Part shown: piece by piece, positions 1 to 8,503 of the stretch
Numbering within the stretch: position 1 is the first letter of the stretch
Layout: each line of letters starts with the position of its first letter
Source of the DNA: Cellulomonas sp. Y8
GTDB lineage: Bacteria > Actinomycetota > Actinomycetes > Actinomycetales > Cellulomonadaceae
Assembly (NCBI RefSeq): GCF_008033115.1
Contig: NZ_CP041203.1
Location: forward strand, 3,534,001-3,598,000
Reading direction: 5' to 3'
DNA: 64,000 bases
Made by a program: the position numbers and the translations under genes
Notes under the pieces: model-generated
Databases searched by the model: none
Told to the model about the DNA's origin: nothing
What the model saw: only the letters and a program-made list of their open reading frames with translations

Positions 1-1511
1 AGCGGGCCGCCGCCCATGACGACCATGACGTCGCCGGGGGCGACCTCGCGCGCCTTGATCGCGGCGATCGCCGCGGCCTCGGACGTGAACACGCGGGCGG
101 GGCCGACGTGCTCGAACACGTCCCCGTCGAGGCGCGCCGGGTCGATCGCGGTGGACTTGATGACCGACCCCTCGGGCGCGAGGTTGCCGGTGGGGAAGGC
201 GGTCGTCGGCATGAGCCCCCGGCGGCGGGCGGCGGGCGGGCTCATGATCACGTCGTCCGGGTCGACGCCCTCCTGGTCCCGGAGGACCTGCCGCAGGCGG
301 GCGCGGCGCTCGGAGCCGGCCCACCAGTCCAGGACGGTGCCGAGGGTCTCGCCGGTGGCGGTGAGCGCGTCGAGGTGCAGGACGCCGAGGTCGCGCAGGT
401 GCAGCATGACCTCCGGGGCGCCGCCGGCCAGGAACATCCGGACGGTGGGGTGCTGGACGGGGCCGTTCGGCAGCACGCTGACCAGGCGGGGGACCGCGCG
501 GTTCACGCGCAGCCAGTCCGCGACGGACGGCCGCTCCACGCCCGCGGCGTGCGCGATGGCCGGCAGGTGCAGCAGCAGGTTCGTCGAGCCGCCGATCGCC
601 GCGTGCACCGCCATCGCGTTCTCGAACGCCTCGGGGGTGAGGACGTCCCGGGTGGTGAGCCCGAGCGCGCGCTGCCGCAGCACGGCGAGCGCCGACTGCC
701 GCGCGACCTCGGCCCACACGGGCTCGCCGGACGGGGCGAGGGCGGAGTGCGGGAGCGCCAGGCCGAGGGCCTCGGCGACCACCTGGCTGGTGCCGGCGGT
801 GCCGAGGAAGTGGCAGCCGCCGCCGGGGGAGGCGCAGGCGCGGCAGCCGGCCTCGGCGGCGTCCTCCAGGGAGAGCTCGCCGTTGGCGAACCGGGCGCCG
901 ATCGTCTGCACGCGCGCGAGGTCCTCGCCGCGGGTCGGGGGCAGCGTGACGCCGCCGGGCACCAGGACGGTCGGCAGGTCGTGCTGCGACGCCAGCGCCA
1001 TCATCGTCGCGGGCAGGCCCTTGTCGCAGGTGGCGATGCCCAGGACGGCGGACCGGGTGGGCAGCGACCGGATGAGGCGGCGCATGACGGTCGCGGCGTC
1101 GTTCCGGTACGGCAGGGAGTCGAACATGCCGGTGGTGCCCTGCGAGCGGCCGTCGCACTGGTCGGAGACGAACGTGGCGAACGGCAGCCCGCCCTCCGCG
1201 GCGACGGTCTCCGCCGCGGCCCGCACCTGGTCGACGAGCTCGAAGTGCCCCGAGTGCAGGCCGAGCGCGATCGGCTCCCCGGACTCGGACCGCAGCCCGC
1301 CGGCGGTGGACACGATCATCACCTGCGGGCCGAGCAGGTTCGCCCGGCGCCAGCCCATGCCGGCGTTCTGCGTCATGCCGAACACGTCGCCGCTCGGCGA
1401 GTCCCGCAGCGTCTGCGCGGTCAGCGGCAGCCGCCCGGACGGCCCGTCGGCGTGCGAGCGCAGGGCGTAGATGCCGTCGTGCGGCTCGAGCAGCTGCTCC
1501 CAGGACGTCAC
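1..1511 (-). CDS. YjhG/YagF-type D-xylonate (sugar acid) dehydratase, 3' part outside window
   Basis: Member of the IlvD/Edd Fe-S dehydratase family, predicted to turn D-xylonate (or a related aldonic acid) into the 2-keto-3-deoxy acid. The 503 visible residues match my memory of E. coli YjhG closely almost throughout. Visible motifs are [11 protein letters not shown] near the N-terminus, [53 protein letters not shown] and [14 protein letters not shown]; the cysteines are those expected for the cluster. YjhG is about 655 residues, so about 150 C-terminal residues lie beyond base 1. The GTG start at 1511 overlaps the TGA of the aldolase gene (GTGA), showing translational coupling. The subfamily call is strong; the exact sugar acid is inferred. 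Confidence 0.9.
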   Translation of the reverse strand, partial: MTSWEQLLEPHDGIYALRSHADGPSGRLPLTAQTLRDSPSGDVFGMTQNAGMGWRRANLLGPQVMIVSTAGGLRSESGEPIALGLHSGHFELVDQVRAAAETVAAEGGLPFATFVSDQCDGRSQGTTGMFDSLPYRNDAATVMRRLIRSLPTRSAVLGIATCDKGLPATMMALASQHDLPTVLVPGGVTLPPTRGEDLARVQTIGARFANGELSLEDAAEAGCRACASPGGGCHFLGTAGTSQVVAEALGLALPHSALAPSGEPVWAEVARQSALAVLRQRALGLTTRDVLTPEAFENAMAVHAAIGGSTNLLLHLPAIAHAAGVERPSVADWLRVNRAVPRLVSVLPNGPVQHPTVRMFLAGGAPEVMLHLRDLGVLHLDALTATGETLGTVLDWWAGSERRARLRQVLRDQEGVDPDDVIMSPPAARRRGLMPTTAFPTGNLAPEGSVIKSTAIDPARLDGDVFEHVGPARVFTSEAAAIAAIKAREVAPGDVMVVMGGGP

Positions 1512-2401
1512 GGCAGGTCCTCGACGGCGGCCATCAGCGCGGCGAGCGCCTCGGCCTGCTCCGGCGTCGCGGGGAGGTGCGGGGCGGTCGAGTGCGGCTC
1601 GATCCGGACACCGCGCCGCACCATGCCCTCCTTGAGCAGCGGGAAGAACGGCGCGCCGAGCGCGTACACGCCCATGAGCACGTCGATGCGGCGCTGCGCC
1701 GTGGCGATCGCCGCCGCGTCCCCGGAGTCGACGGCCCGCACGTACGCGGCGCAGTACTCGGGGTACAGGTTCGCCAGTCCGCCGATCGCGCCGGCGCCGC
1801 CGGACGTCACGACGTGGTGCAGGTTCTCGTCGAACCCGGCGAACACCCGGAAGTCCGGGAACTCGGGCAGCAGCTCGGTGAGCAGGCGCCGGGTGTGGCC
1901 GACCTCGAGCACGGTGTCCTTGTAGCCGACGACGTTCGGGTGCCGGCGCAGCAGCCGGCGGGTCACCTCGGGGCTCAGGTCGTACCCGGTGCGGGCGGGG
2001 AAGTTGTACAGGTAGAGGTCCCCGGGCACCTGCTCCGCGACCGCGGAGAAGTACGCCTCGACGACCGCGTCCTCGAGCGCGAAGTAGTACGGGCTGACGA
2101 CCATGACGGCGGGCGCCCCGGCGTCGAGCGCGTACCGGCTGAGCTCGACGGTGTCGTCGACGCGGAGGCACCCGGTGCCGACGATCAGGTCGCCGCGCGG
2201 CAGCACGTGCTCGACGGCGAGGTCGATCAGCTCGCGCTTCTGCTCGGGCCGCAGGGCGAAGAACTCGCCGGTGCTGCCGAGCAGCACGATGCCGTCGACG
2301 CCGCCGTCGAGGATGTGCTCCCAGACGGCGAGGTTGCCCTCGCGGTCGAGGGTGCCGTCGGCGTGCAGCGCCGTCACGGCGGGGGCGTGGAACTGCGCCA
2401 T
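1508..2401 (-). CDS. DapA-family 2-keto-3-deoxy sugar acid aldolase (YagE/YjhH-like)
   Basis: A 297-residue (beta/alpha)8 class I aldolase. It is predicted to cleave 2-keto-3-deoxy-xylonate or -gluconate to pyruvate and a short aldehyde, the step after the coupled dehydratase. Seen: the GSTGEF substrate loop (residues 42-47), the catalytic tyrosine in [10 protein letters not shown] (about Y132) and the Schiff-base lysine in VVGYKDTV (K161). The DapA fold also covers dihydrodipicolinate synthase and N-acetylneuraminate lyase; the neighbouring xylonate dehydratase favours the YagE/YjhH role. A GTG nine bases upstream (2410) overlaps the stop of the GH120 gene and is an equally possible start. 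Confidence 0.88.
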   Translation of the reverse strand: MAQFHAPAVTALHADGTLDREGNLAVWEHILDGGVDGIVLLGSTGEFFALRPEQKRELIDLAVEHVLPRGDLIVGTGCLRVDDTVELSRYALDAGAPAVMVVSPYYFALEDAVVEAYFSAVAEQVPGDLYLYNFPARTGYDLSPEVTRRLLRRHPNVVGYKDTVLEVGHTRRLLTELLPEFPDFRVFAGFDENLHHVVTSGGAGAIGGLANLYPEYCAAYVRAVDSGDAAAIATAQRRIDVLMGVYALGAPFFPLLKEGMVRRGVRIEPHSTAPHLPATPEQAEALAALMAAVEDLP

Positions 2402-2406
2402 CGCGA

Positions 2407-4383
2407 TCACCAGACCCGGACGCGCGCGGCGCCGTCGTGGAGGAGGGCCAGCGGGCCCGGCGGGTGGGGGGAGCCGGGCTCCTTGCGGTGCCCGACCAGG
2501 TCGAGGTCCGCCACGACGGGGGTGCCGTCGGGGTGCTCGTAGGCCGCGCCGACGATCCGCACGTGCCCGAGGTCCGGGTGCACGACGTCGACGAGGGGCG
2601 CGGTGAGCGCGGCGGGCAGGTCGAGCTCCAGGTGCACCTCCGCGCCCTCGTCCACGACCCGCACGGCGGCCGGTCCCTCGACGACGCGGGCGCCGGTCTC
2701 GTGGGCGGCCGGGCGGGCGCCGTCGGCGTACGCGTTCGACCAGACGTACGCCGGCTGCCGCTCCAGGTGGAACCGCGAGTGGTCGCCCGCGCCGGTGCCG
2801 ACGCCGATGCGCTCGATGTACTCCGCCCAGGACCCCGGCGCCCCGTCGTAGGCGTGCGTGCCGTTCGACTCCGGGGGGAAGTCCGGCAGCAGCATCGGGG
2901 CGTCCGCCCCGTAGACGCCGTGCCGCGCGCCGACGAACAGGTTGCCGGCGTACCGGTCGTCGCCGCCGTAGACGAACGCGTACCCGGCGACCTGCGTCGA
3001 GTGCGGCACGTGGTACGGCGTGGCCCGGTCCAGCACCGGCTGGACCCGCAGCACACCGAGCACCAGGTTGTGCAGGAACGCGGTGCCCTGGCTGAGCAGC
3101 TCGATCGCGATGGGGGAGGCCAGCACGTTGTGGTCGACGACCGCGGGCCCGTGCGCGACCTCGACGAACAGGTCCCGGATGTTGCGGTAGAGCAGGTTCC
3201 GGGTGACGCGCGCGCCCTGCGCCTGCCAGTCGAGCCAGAGCCCGAGCGTCGTGTCGTGCACGCGGTTGTGCGCGATGGTGACGTCGATCGGCGCGTGCAG
3301 CTTGATGCCGGCGATCTCGTACCCGGAGAACGCGTGCCGGGTCCCGATGTGGTGGATGTGGTTGTCCTCGATGGTGGAGAACGCGCAGCCGAGGTGGCCG
3401 ACGACGCCGTTCTGCCCGCAGTCGCGGATCTCGTTGCGGCGCACGACGTGGGAGCCGACCCGCTCGCGCTCCCAGCCCTGGTGCCGGGCGGTGAACACCG
3501 CCTCGAGCTGGTACTGGTAGCCCGGCTTGTCGCCGAGGACGAACGACTCGTTGTCGCCGCTCGCCGCGTCCTTGCCGAGGGACACCCCGGCGCACGTCGA
3601 GTCGCGGATCAGGTTGTCCTCGATGACCCAGCCCCTGGCCCAGCGCGGCCCGATCAGCCCGAGCTGGTCCGCCGTGGGCGGGGCCCACGGGGTCGCGGCC
3701 TGCGCGAGCTCGAACCCGCGGACGGTGACGTAGTCGACGTGGGCGCGCTCGGGGGTGAACACCGACGGGCGGACGTTGACCTCGACCAGCTCGGCGGTCG
3801 GGTCGGCGCCGCCGAAGTTCGCCCAGACGGTCGTGGCGTCCTCGCCGACCTCGGCGTACCAGACCAGGACGGTGCGGTCGGGGTCGACCAGCGGGGTGTC
3901 GAGCGCCGTCCACTGGTACCGGACGTGCGTGCGGCGCACGGGCCGGTCGACGGCGGCGCGGTCGTGCACCTCGTCCAGCGCCCGCCCGGCCAGGTAGACG
4001 GCCCCGCGGTGCGCGAGCGGCTCGCCGGGGCGCGTGTGCAGCCAGTCCCCGGCGACCGGCTCGTCGAACGGGTTGAAGTCCCCGAACAGGGTGCGGGGGA
4101 TCTCCGTCCGCCAGACGTCGCCCCGCTCGCGCACCCAGCCGGTGACGACCTCGGCGCCGGAGATCACCACGTGCTCCCCCGGCGCCGCCTCGAACGTGAT
4201 CCGGCGGTCGTCCGCGACGCCGCCGCGCGGCGGGCGCACCCACTCGCGGTAGGTGCCCGCGTGCACGCGCACGGTGTCGCCGGGGCGCGCGGCGCGCGCG
4301 GCCCGCTGGACGGTGCGGAACGGAGCGCCGGGGCTCCCGTCCGCGCGGTCGGAGCCGGTCACGGCGACGTGCAGGGTGGTCAA
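2407..4383 (-). CDS. GH120 beta-xylosidase, right-handed beta-helix, intracellular
   Basis: A 658-residue protein that aligns from its first residues to the GH120 beta-xylosidase XylC of Thermoanaerobacterium as I remember it, for example [44 protein letters not shown] and [12 protein letters not shown]. The two catalytic acids of that family are present at the expected spacing of 23 residues: D385 in [11 protein letters not shown] and E408 in LFVEVAHGP. There is no signal peptide, so it should act on imported xylo-oligosaccharides. The TTG start at 4383 is chosen because it matches the family N-terminus and has AAGGA eight bases upstream; a longer in-frame start at 4494 would run into the promoter. 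First gene of the operon with the aldolase and dehydratase. Confidence 0.9.
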   Translation of the reverse strand: MTTLHVAVTGSDRADGSPGAPFRTVQRAARAARPGDTVRVHAGTYREWVRPPRGGVADDRRITFEAAPGEHVVISGAEVVTGWVRERGDVWRTEIPRTLFGDFNPFDEPVAGDWLHTRPGEPLAHRGAVYLAGRALDEVHDRAAVDRPVRRTHVRYQWTALDTPLVDPDRTVLVWYAEVGEDATTVWANFGGADPTAELVEVNVRPSVFTPERAHVDYVTVRGFELAQAATPWAPPTADQLGLIGPRWARGWVIEDNLIRDSTCAGVSLGKDAASGDNESFVLGDKPGYQYQLEAVFTARHQGWERERVGSHVVRRNEIRDCGQNGVVGHLGCAFSTIEDNHIHHIGTRHAFSGYEIAGIKLHAPIDVTIAHNRVHDTTLGLWLDWQAQGARVTRNLLYRNIRDLFVEVAHGPAVVDHNVLASPIAIELLSQGTAFLHNLVLGVLRVQPVLDRATPYHVPHSTQVAGYAFVYGGDDRYAGNLFVGARHGVYGADAPMLLPDFPPESNGTHAYDGAPGSWAEYIERIGVGTGAGDHSRFHLERQPAYVWSNAYADGARPAAHETGARVVEGPAAVRVVDEGAEVHLELDLPAALTAPLVDVVHPDLGHVRIVGAAYEHPDGTPVVADLDLVGHRKEPGSPHPPGPLALLHDGAARVRVW

Positions 4384-4423
4384 CAGGGGCGTCCTTCGGT
4401 CGGGGCGGGCGGGGGCGCGCCGC

Positions 4424-4439
4424 GCGAAAGACTTTCCGC
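4424..4439. promoter_or_regulatory. LacI-type operator O1 (before GH120 operon)
   Basis: The 16-mer GCGAAAGACTTTCCGC lies 41 bases before the GH120 start. Its reverse complement differs from the second operator at 4510-4525 only at the central A/T base, so both are the same site in opposite orientation. The form (GAAAG-N-CTTTC core) fits a LacI-family operator; the regulator gene is adjacent. Confidence 0.75.
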
Positions 4440-4509
4440 TCCGGTGCGTCGGTCTGCCGACACTAGGGCCTGTTCCGGGCGTGCGGAAGGCCAAGACGGC
4501 GCTTCCGTG

Positions 4510-4525
4510 GCGGAAAGACTTTCGC
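4510..4525. promoter_or_regulatory. LacI-type operator O2 (before the repressor gene)
   Basis: The 16-mer GCGGAAAGACTTTCGC directly abuts a -10-like box (TACCGT, 4526-4531) of the repressor gene, so repressor binding would block its own promoter. It is 71 bases from O1, leaving room for a loop across the divergent promoter region. Confidence 0.75.
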
Positions 4526-4531
4526 TACCGT
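4526..4531 (+). promoter_or_regulatory. Candidate -10 box, leaderless start of the repressor
   Basis: TACCGT ends seven bases before the ATG at 4539, the same spacing as in several other genes here. No Shine-Dalgarno sequence precedes that ATG, so a leaderless mRNA is likely. Confidence 0.5.
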
Positions 4532-4538
4532 GGCAGGC

Positions 4539-5579
4539 ATGCCGACGACCGGACCCCGCAGGCCCACGCTCGAGCAGGTGGCCGGCGCCGCGGGCGTGTC
4601 CACCTCCACCGCGTCGAAGGTGCTGAACGGCCGGCCCGGGATCTCGCGGGCCACCCGGCGGCGGGTCGAGGAGGTGATCGAGTCGCTCGGCTACGCGCCG
4701 ACGACCGGCCCGCGCGCGGGTGCCGCCCCGCTCGGCGTGACCGTGGTGTTCCGGACGCTGGCGGACGTGTACGCCCTGCGGGTGCTGGAGGGCGTGGTCG
4801 CCTCGGCGCGGGAGCAGGGGATCGAGGTCGTCGTCGACGTGCTCGACGCCGGCCCGCCCACCGGAGACGCGGCCCCGCTGTCGCCGGCCTGGATCCGGCG
4901 CCAGGCCGCCGGCGACCGCGCGGGGGTCGTCCTCGTCACGACGCAGCCCACGGTCGCGCAGCGCGACCTGCTGCGCTCGCTCGGCGTGCCCACCGTGCAC
5001 ATCGACCCCGTGAACCCCATGGACGACTCGACCGTGTCGGTGGGGTCGACCAACTTCTCCGGCGGCGTGCAGGCCACCCGGCACCTGCTGGAGCTCGGCC
5101 ACCGCCGGATCGCGTTCGCGGGCGGTGCCCCGGAGTTCCTGCCCTCGGCCGAGCGGCTGCAGGGGTACCTGAGCATGGTCCGCGCCGGCGACGGGCAGGT
5201 GGACGACGCCCTGGTGCGGTCCCGCGCGCACACCTTCGAGGCCGGGCTCGCGATCGGCGACGAGCTCCTCGAGCTGCCCGAGCCCCCGACCGCCGTGTTC
5301 GCCGCGTCGGACTCGATCGCCCTCGGCGTCCTCGCGTCCGCGCAGCGGCACGGCCTGCGGCTGCCGCAGGACCTGTCCGTGGTCGGGTTCGACGACAGCT
5401 CCGCGGCGGCGTCGGCGGCGCCGCCGCTGACCACGGTGCGGCAGCCGGTGGTGGAGATGGGGCGCGTCGCGCTGCGCACGCTGCTGCAGCTGGCCCGGGG
5501 GGAGCGGGTCGACTCGCACCACGTGCAGCTGTCGACGGCGCTGGTCGTGCGGGAGTCGACGGCGCCGCCGGCGGGGTGA
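4539..5579 (+). CDS. LacI-family repressor of the GH120/xylonate operon
   Basis: A 346-residue LacI/GalR protein. The N-terminal HTH reads TLEQVAGAAGVSTSTASKVL followed by the hinge helix ending ESLGYAP (residues about 9-58). A periplasmic-binding-protein-like effector domain follows, with ELGHRRIAFAGG, PTAVFAASDSIALGVL and LSVVGFDDSS. It diverges from the GH120 operon and has operators on both sides, so it most likely represses itself and the operon and is released by a xylan-derived sugar or sugar acid; the ligand is inferred. ATG at 4539 is preferred over the GTG at 4530 because the candidate -10 box overlaps the latter. Confidence 0.92.
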   Translation: MPTTGPRRPTLEQVAGAAGVSTSTASKVLNGRPGISRATRRRVEEVIESLGYAPTTGPRAGAAPLGVTVVFRTLADVYALRVLEGVVASAREQGIEVVVDVLDAGPPTGDAAPLSPAWIRRQAAGDRAGVVLVTTQPTVAQRDLLRSLGVPTVHIDPVNPMDDSTVSVGSTNFSGGVQATRHLLELGHRRIAFAGGAPEFLPSAERLQGYLSMVRAGDGQVDDALVRSRAHTFEAGLAIGDELLELPEPPTAVFAASDSIALGVLASAQRHGLRLPQDLSVVGFDDSSAAASAAPPLTTVRQPVVEMGRVALRTLLQLARGERVDSHHVQLSTALVVRESTAPPAG

Positions 5580-5609
5580 CGTCGGGCCGGGCGGCGGCCC
5601 CGCGCCCCG

Positions 5610-6647
5610 TCAGGCGGGTGCCGGGCCCGTGCTGGCGCGGACGGTCAGGGACGTGGCCAGCTCGACCCGCGGGGACGCGGGGTGCCGGCCCTCCGCCATC
5701 GCGAGCACCGTCTGCACGGCCATCCGGCCCATGTCGCCGAGGTGCTGGTGCACGGTCGTGAGCGGGGGCGTCGTCCACGCCGCCTGCGGGGTGTCGTCGA
5801 ACCCCGAGACGCTGAGCCGCTCCGGCACGGGCACGCCCAGCGTGTGCGCGGCGCCGAGCACGCCGACGGCGATCTCGTCGTCCGCGGCCATGATCGCCGT
5901 CGGCGGGTCTGCGGACGTGAGCAGCTCGTGGGCGTACCGGGTGCCGTTCTCCACGGTGAACTGGTCCGAGCGGACGAGGGTCGGGTCCGGTGCGATGCCC
6001 GCCGCGTCGAGCGCGGCCCGGTAGCCGTAGAGGCGCTCGCGGGCCGCGTCGGAGTCCTCGGGGCCGCCGATCCACCCGATGCGGTGGTGGCCGAGGCCGA
6101 TCAGGTGCTCGGTCGCCGCGCGGGCGCCGTCCCAGTTGCTCGACCCGACGCTGACCAGGTGGCGGTCCCGCGTCCCGACCGGGTCGACCATCACGAACGG
6201 CAGGGACGCGGCGGCCGCCGCGCGGATGAGGGCGTCCGGCCGGGAGAGCGTGAGCCCGACGACGCCGCCGACGCCGACCGCGAGCAGGTCGGCCACCCAG
6301 TCGCGGGCGACCGCCGGCTGCGTGCGGGTGTCCCGGTCGGGGGCCAGCCGCGTCAGCAGGTCCACGCGCTCGTCGGTCGCGGCCGCGAGCGAGCCCTGGA
6401 ACACCCCGAGGATGTACGGCGACGCCGGCAGGTCGAACACGACGGCGAGCGCACGGCGGTCGTGCGGGTGGGCCGGACCCGGTGCGGGGCGGTAGCCGAT
6501 GGCGGCGACCGCCGCGAGGACGCGCTCACGGGTCTGGTCCGAGACGTCGTCGCGCCCGTTGAGCGCCTTCGACACCGTCGCCTTGGACACGCCCGCCGCC
6601 GTGGCGACGTCGGACAGGGTGGCGCGCCGCCCGGCCGCACTCGTCAT
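5610..6647 (-). CDS. LacI-family repressor of the GH39/ABC importer cluster
   Basis: A 345-residue LacI/GalR regulator with HTH TLSDVATAAGVSKATVSKAL and hinge ending AAIGYRP (residues about 10-53). The sugar-binding domain follows, with LGHHRIGWIGG, PTAIMAADDEIAVGVL and LSVSGFDDTPQAAWTTPPLT. GGGAG precedes the ATG at 6647. It faces tail-to-tail the first LacI gene, only 30 bases away, and diverges from the GH39 gene. A GAAAC-N-GTTTC operator lies 15 bases before its start and another before GH39, so it probably controls both sides in response to a xylo-oligosaccharide. Confidence 0.92.
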   Translation of the reverse strand: MTSAAGRRATLSDVATAAGVSKATVSKALNGRDDVSDQTRERVLAAVAAIGYRPAPGPAHPHDRRALAVVFDLPASPYILGVFQGSLAAATDERVDLLTRLAPDRDTRTQPAVARDWVADLLAVGVGGVVGLTLSRPDALIRAAAAASLPFVMVDPVGTRDRHLVSVGSSNWDGARAATEHLIGLGHHRIGWIGGPEDSDAARERLYGYRAALDAAGIAPDPTLVRSDQFTVENGTRYAHELLTSADPPTAIMAADDEIAVGVLGAAHTLGVPVPERLSVSGFDDTPQAAWTTPPLTTVHQHLGDMGRMAVQTVLAMAEGRHPASPRVELATSLTVRASTGPAPA

Positions 6648-6662
6648 GGGTCTCCCTCGATC

Positions 6663-6675
6663 CGAAACTGTTTCG
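6663..6675. promoter_or_regulatory. LacI-type operator O3
   Basis: CGAAACTGTTTCG, a palindrome around one central base, 15 bases before the start of the minus-strand LacI gene. It is identical except for the centre to the site at 6773-6785 and differs from the O1/O2 pair, so the two repressors have different targets. Confidence 0.75.
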
Positions 6676-6723
6676 CGATCCTACAACGGTCCTGTCACGG
6701 TGGCGGTGGGAACCGCCGGGGTG

Positions 6724-6753
6724 TTGCGCTCGGCGCAGTGCATCTCCTACGGT
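6724..6753 (+). promoter_or_regulatory. Candidate promoter for the GH39/importer operon
   Basis: TTGCGC (6724-6729) and TACGGT (6748-6753) are separated by 18 bases. Operator O4 would lie about 20 bases after the -10, where bound repressor would block transcription. Prediction by eye only. Confidence 0.4.
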
Positions 6754-6772
6754 CGCCTCACGATACAGGTTG

Positions 6773-6785
6773 CGAAACCGTTTCG
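6773..6785. promoter_or_regulatory. LacI-type operator O4
   Basis: CGAAACCGTTTCG, the partner of O3, lies 50 bases before the GH39 start codon and 97 bases from O3. This paired arrangement across a divergent promoter repeats what is seen at 4424-4525. Confidence 0.75.
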
Positions 6786-6835
6786 ACGCCAGCGGGTGGC
6801 ACCGGAGCCGCCCGCGCCGACCGAAGGAGGTCCGC

Positions 6836-8476
6836 GTGTCTGTCGAGGCACCGCCGTCGACCCTGCTGATCGACCACCGCCCGCCGTCCGACCTGCCGCT
6901 GCGGCACGTCTGGAGCGAGTGCCTGGGCGCGGGCCGCGCCAACGAGGCGCTCCGTGTCGACTGGCAGGACCAGTTCCGCGAGGCGGTCCGCGTCCTGGGC
7001 GCCCGCCACGTGCGGTTCCACGGCGTGTTCCACGACGACATGTTCGTGTACCGCGCCTCGAACGGCGGCGGCTTCGGCCCGCCGACGCCGTTGGCCAGCC
7101 CCGTGTACACCTACGCGTACGTCGACAAGGTGTTCGACGCGATCCTCGACGCGGGCGCCCGCCCGTTCGTGGAGCTCGGGTTCATGCCCCGCGAGCTCGC
7201 CCGGGACACCGAGACGCTGTTCTGGTGGAAGGCGCACGGCAGCCCGCCCACGGACATGGGCGCCTGGGTCGAGCTGGTCACGACGACCGTCCGGCACTGG
7301 ATCGACCGCTACGGCCTGGACGAGGTGCGGCGGTGGCCGTTCGAGGTCTGGAACGAGCCCAACCTGGTCCCGCACTTCTGGACCGGCACCCGGTCCGAGT
7401 ACTTCGCGCTGTACGAGGCCACCGCGCGCGCCCTCAAGGCGATCGACCCGGCCCTGCGCGTCGGCGGGCCGTCGTCGTCGGTGTTCGTCGCGGACGCCCG
7501 GTACGACGGCGAGTACCACGACAAGTCCGTCGAGGCCGCGACCGCCGAGGCCGACGACCCGGACGCGCTGCCCTGGAAGCCGGTGTGGATCAACGAGCTC
7601 ATTGCGTTCTGCGCCGAGCGCGACCTGCCTCTCGACTTCCTGTCCACGCACCTGTACCCGACGGACTTCGCGTTCGACACCCAGGGCGTGGGCCGGCCCA
7701 TCAGCCGGAACCGCGACGCCACCCGGGACGACCTGCTGCACCTGCGCGCGCTGCTCGCCGCGAGCCCGTTCCCGGACGCCGAGGTGCACGTCACCGAGTG
7801 GTCGACGTCGCCGTCCAGCCGGGACCACATGCACGACACGCTGTTCGCCGCGACCTACATCACCCGGGCGTTCCTGCAGTGCCAGGACCTCGCGGACTCC
7901 ATCGCGTACTGGACGTTCACCGACGTCTTCGAGGAGGGCGGCGGCGGCATCGGGCCGTTCCACGGCGGCTTCGGTTTCGTCAACGAGCAGGGCCTGCACA
8001 AGCCGACCTTCCACGCGATGGCGATGCTGAACCGGCTCGGCGACCGCATCCTCGCGCAGCACGAGCACGGCGTCCTGACCGCGACCGCGGACGGTGGCGT
8101 CGCCGGGGTGTTCTTCAACTACCCGGGCTCGATGGGCGACCGGTCCGTCGGCGGCGCGACCAGCTACGCCGCCGCCCGCCGCCACCTCGGCGAGGGGCCC
8201 GCGCGCCGGGTCGCGCACACCGTGTCCGGCCTGCGACCCGGCGCCGAGTACCGCGTCGAGGTCCTCGACTGGGAGCACGGCAACGTCGCCGAGGAGTGGC
8301 ACCGCCGCGGCGAGCCGCTCAACCTCAGCCGCCGCGACGTCGTCGAGCTCGCCGCGGTCGCCGACGCCCTGGACCGCCGCACCCTCGCCGTCGCCGACGA
8401 CGGCGTCCTGACGATCGACCTCGAGCTGCCGGCCTGGGCCGTCGCCTCGATCAGCCCCGCTCCCACCACCCGCTGA
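6836..8476 (+). CDS. GH39 beta-xylosidase, intracellular
   Basis: A 546-residue (beta/alpha)8 retaining glycoside hydrolase of family 39. The acid/base glutamate is E174 in FEVWNEPNLV and the nucleophile is E321 in VHVTEWSTSP, both in the family's classic contexts; a beta-sandwich-like C-terminal part follows the barrel. No signal peptide is visible. The GTG at 6836 is set by the strong GAAGGAGG at 6823-6830. It is the first gene of an operon with an oligosaccharide importer, so it should split imported xylo-oligosaccharides. GH39 also includes alpha-L-iduronidases; context favours xylosidase. Confidence 0.88.
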   Translation: MSVEAPPSTLLIDHRPPSDLPLRHVWSECLGAGRANEALRVDWQDQFREAVRVLGARHVRFHGVFHDDMFVYRASNGGGFGPPTPLASPVYTYAYVDKVFDAILDAGARPFVELGFMPRELARDTETLFWWKAHGSPPTDMGAWVELVTTTVRHWIDRYGLDEVRRWPFEVWNEPNLVPHFWTGTRSEYFALYEATARALKAIDPALRVGGPSSSVFVADARYDGEYHDKSVEAATAEADDPDALPWKPVWINELIAFCAERDLPLDFLSTHLYPTDFAFDTQGVGRPISRNRDATRDDLLHLRALLAASPFPDAEVHVTEWSTSPSSRDHMHDTLFAATYITRAFLQCQDLADSIAYWTFTDVFEEGGGGIGPFHGGFGFVNEQGLHKPTFHAMAMLNRLGDRILAQHEHGVLTATADGGVAGVFFNYPGSMGDRSVGGATSYAAARRHLGEGPARRVAHTVSGLRPGAEYRVEVLDWEHGNVAEEWHRRGEPLNLSRRDVVELAAVADALDRRTLAVADDGVLTIDLELPAWAVASISPAPTTR

Positions 8477-8503
8477 CGCGGGAGAAACCGAGAGGACCCT
8501 CAC

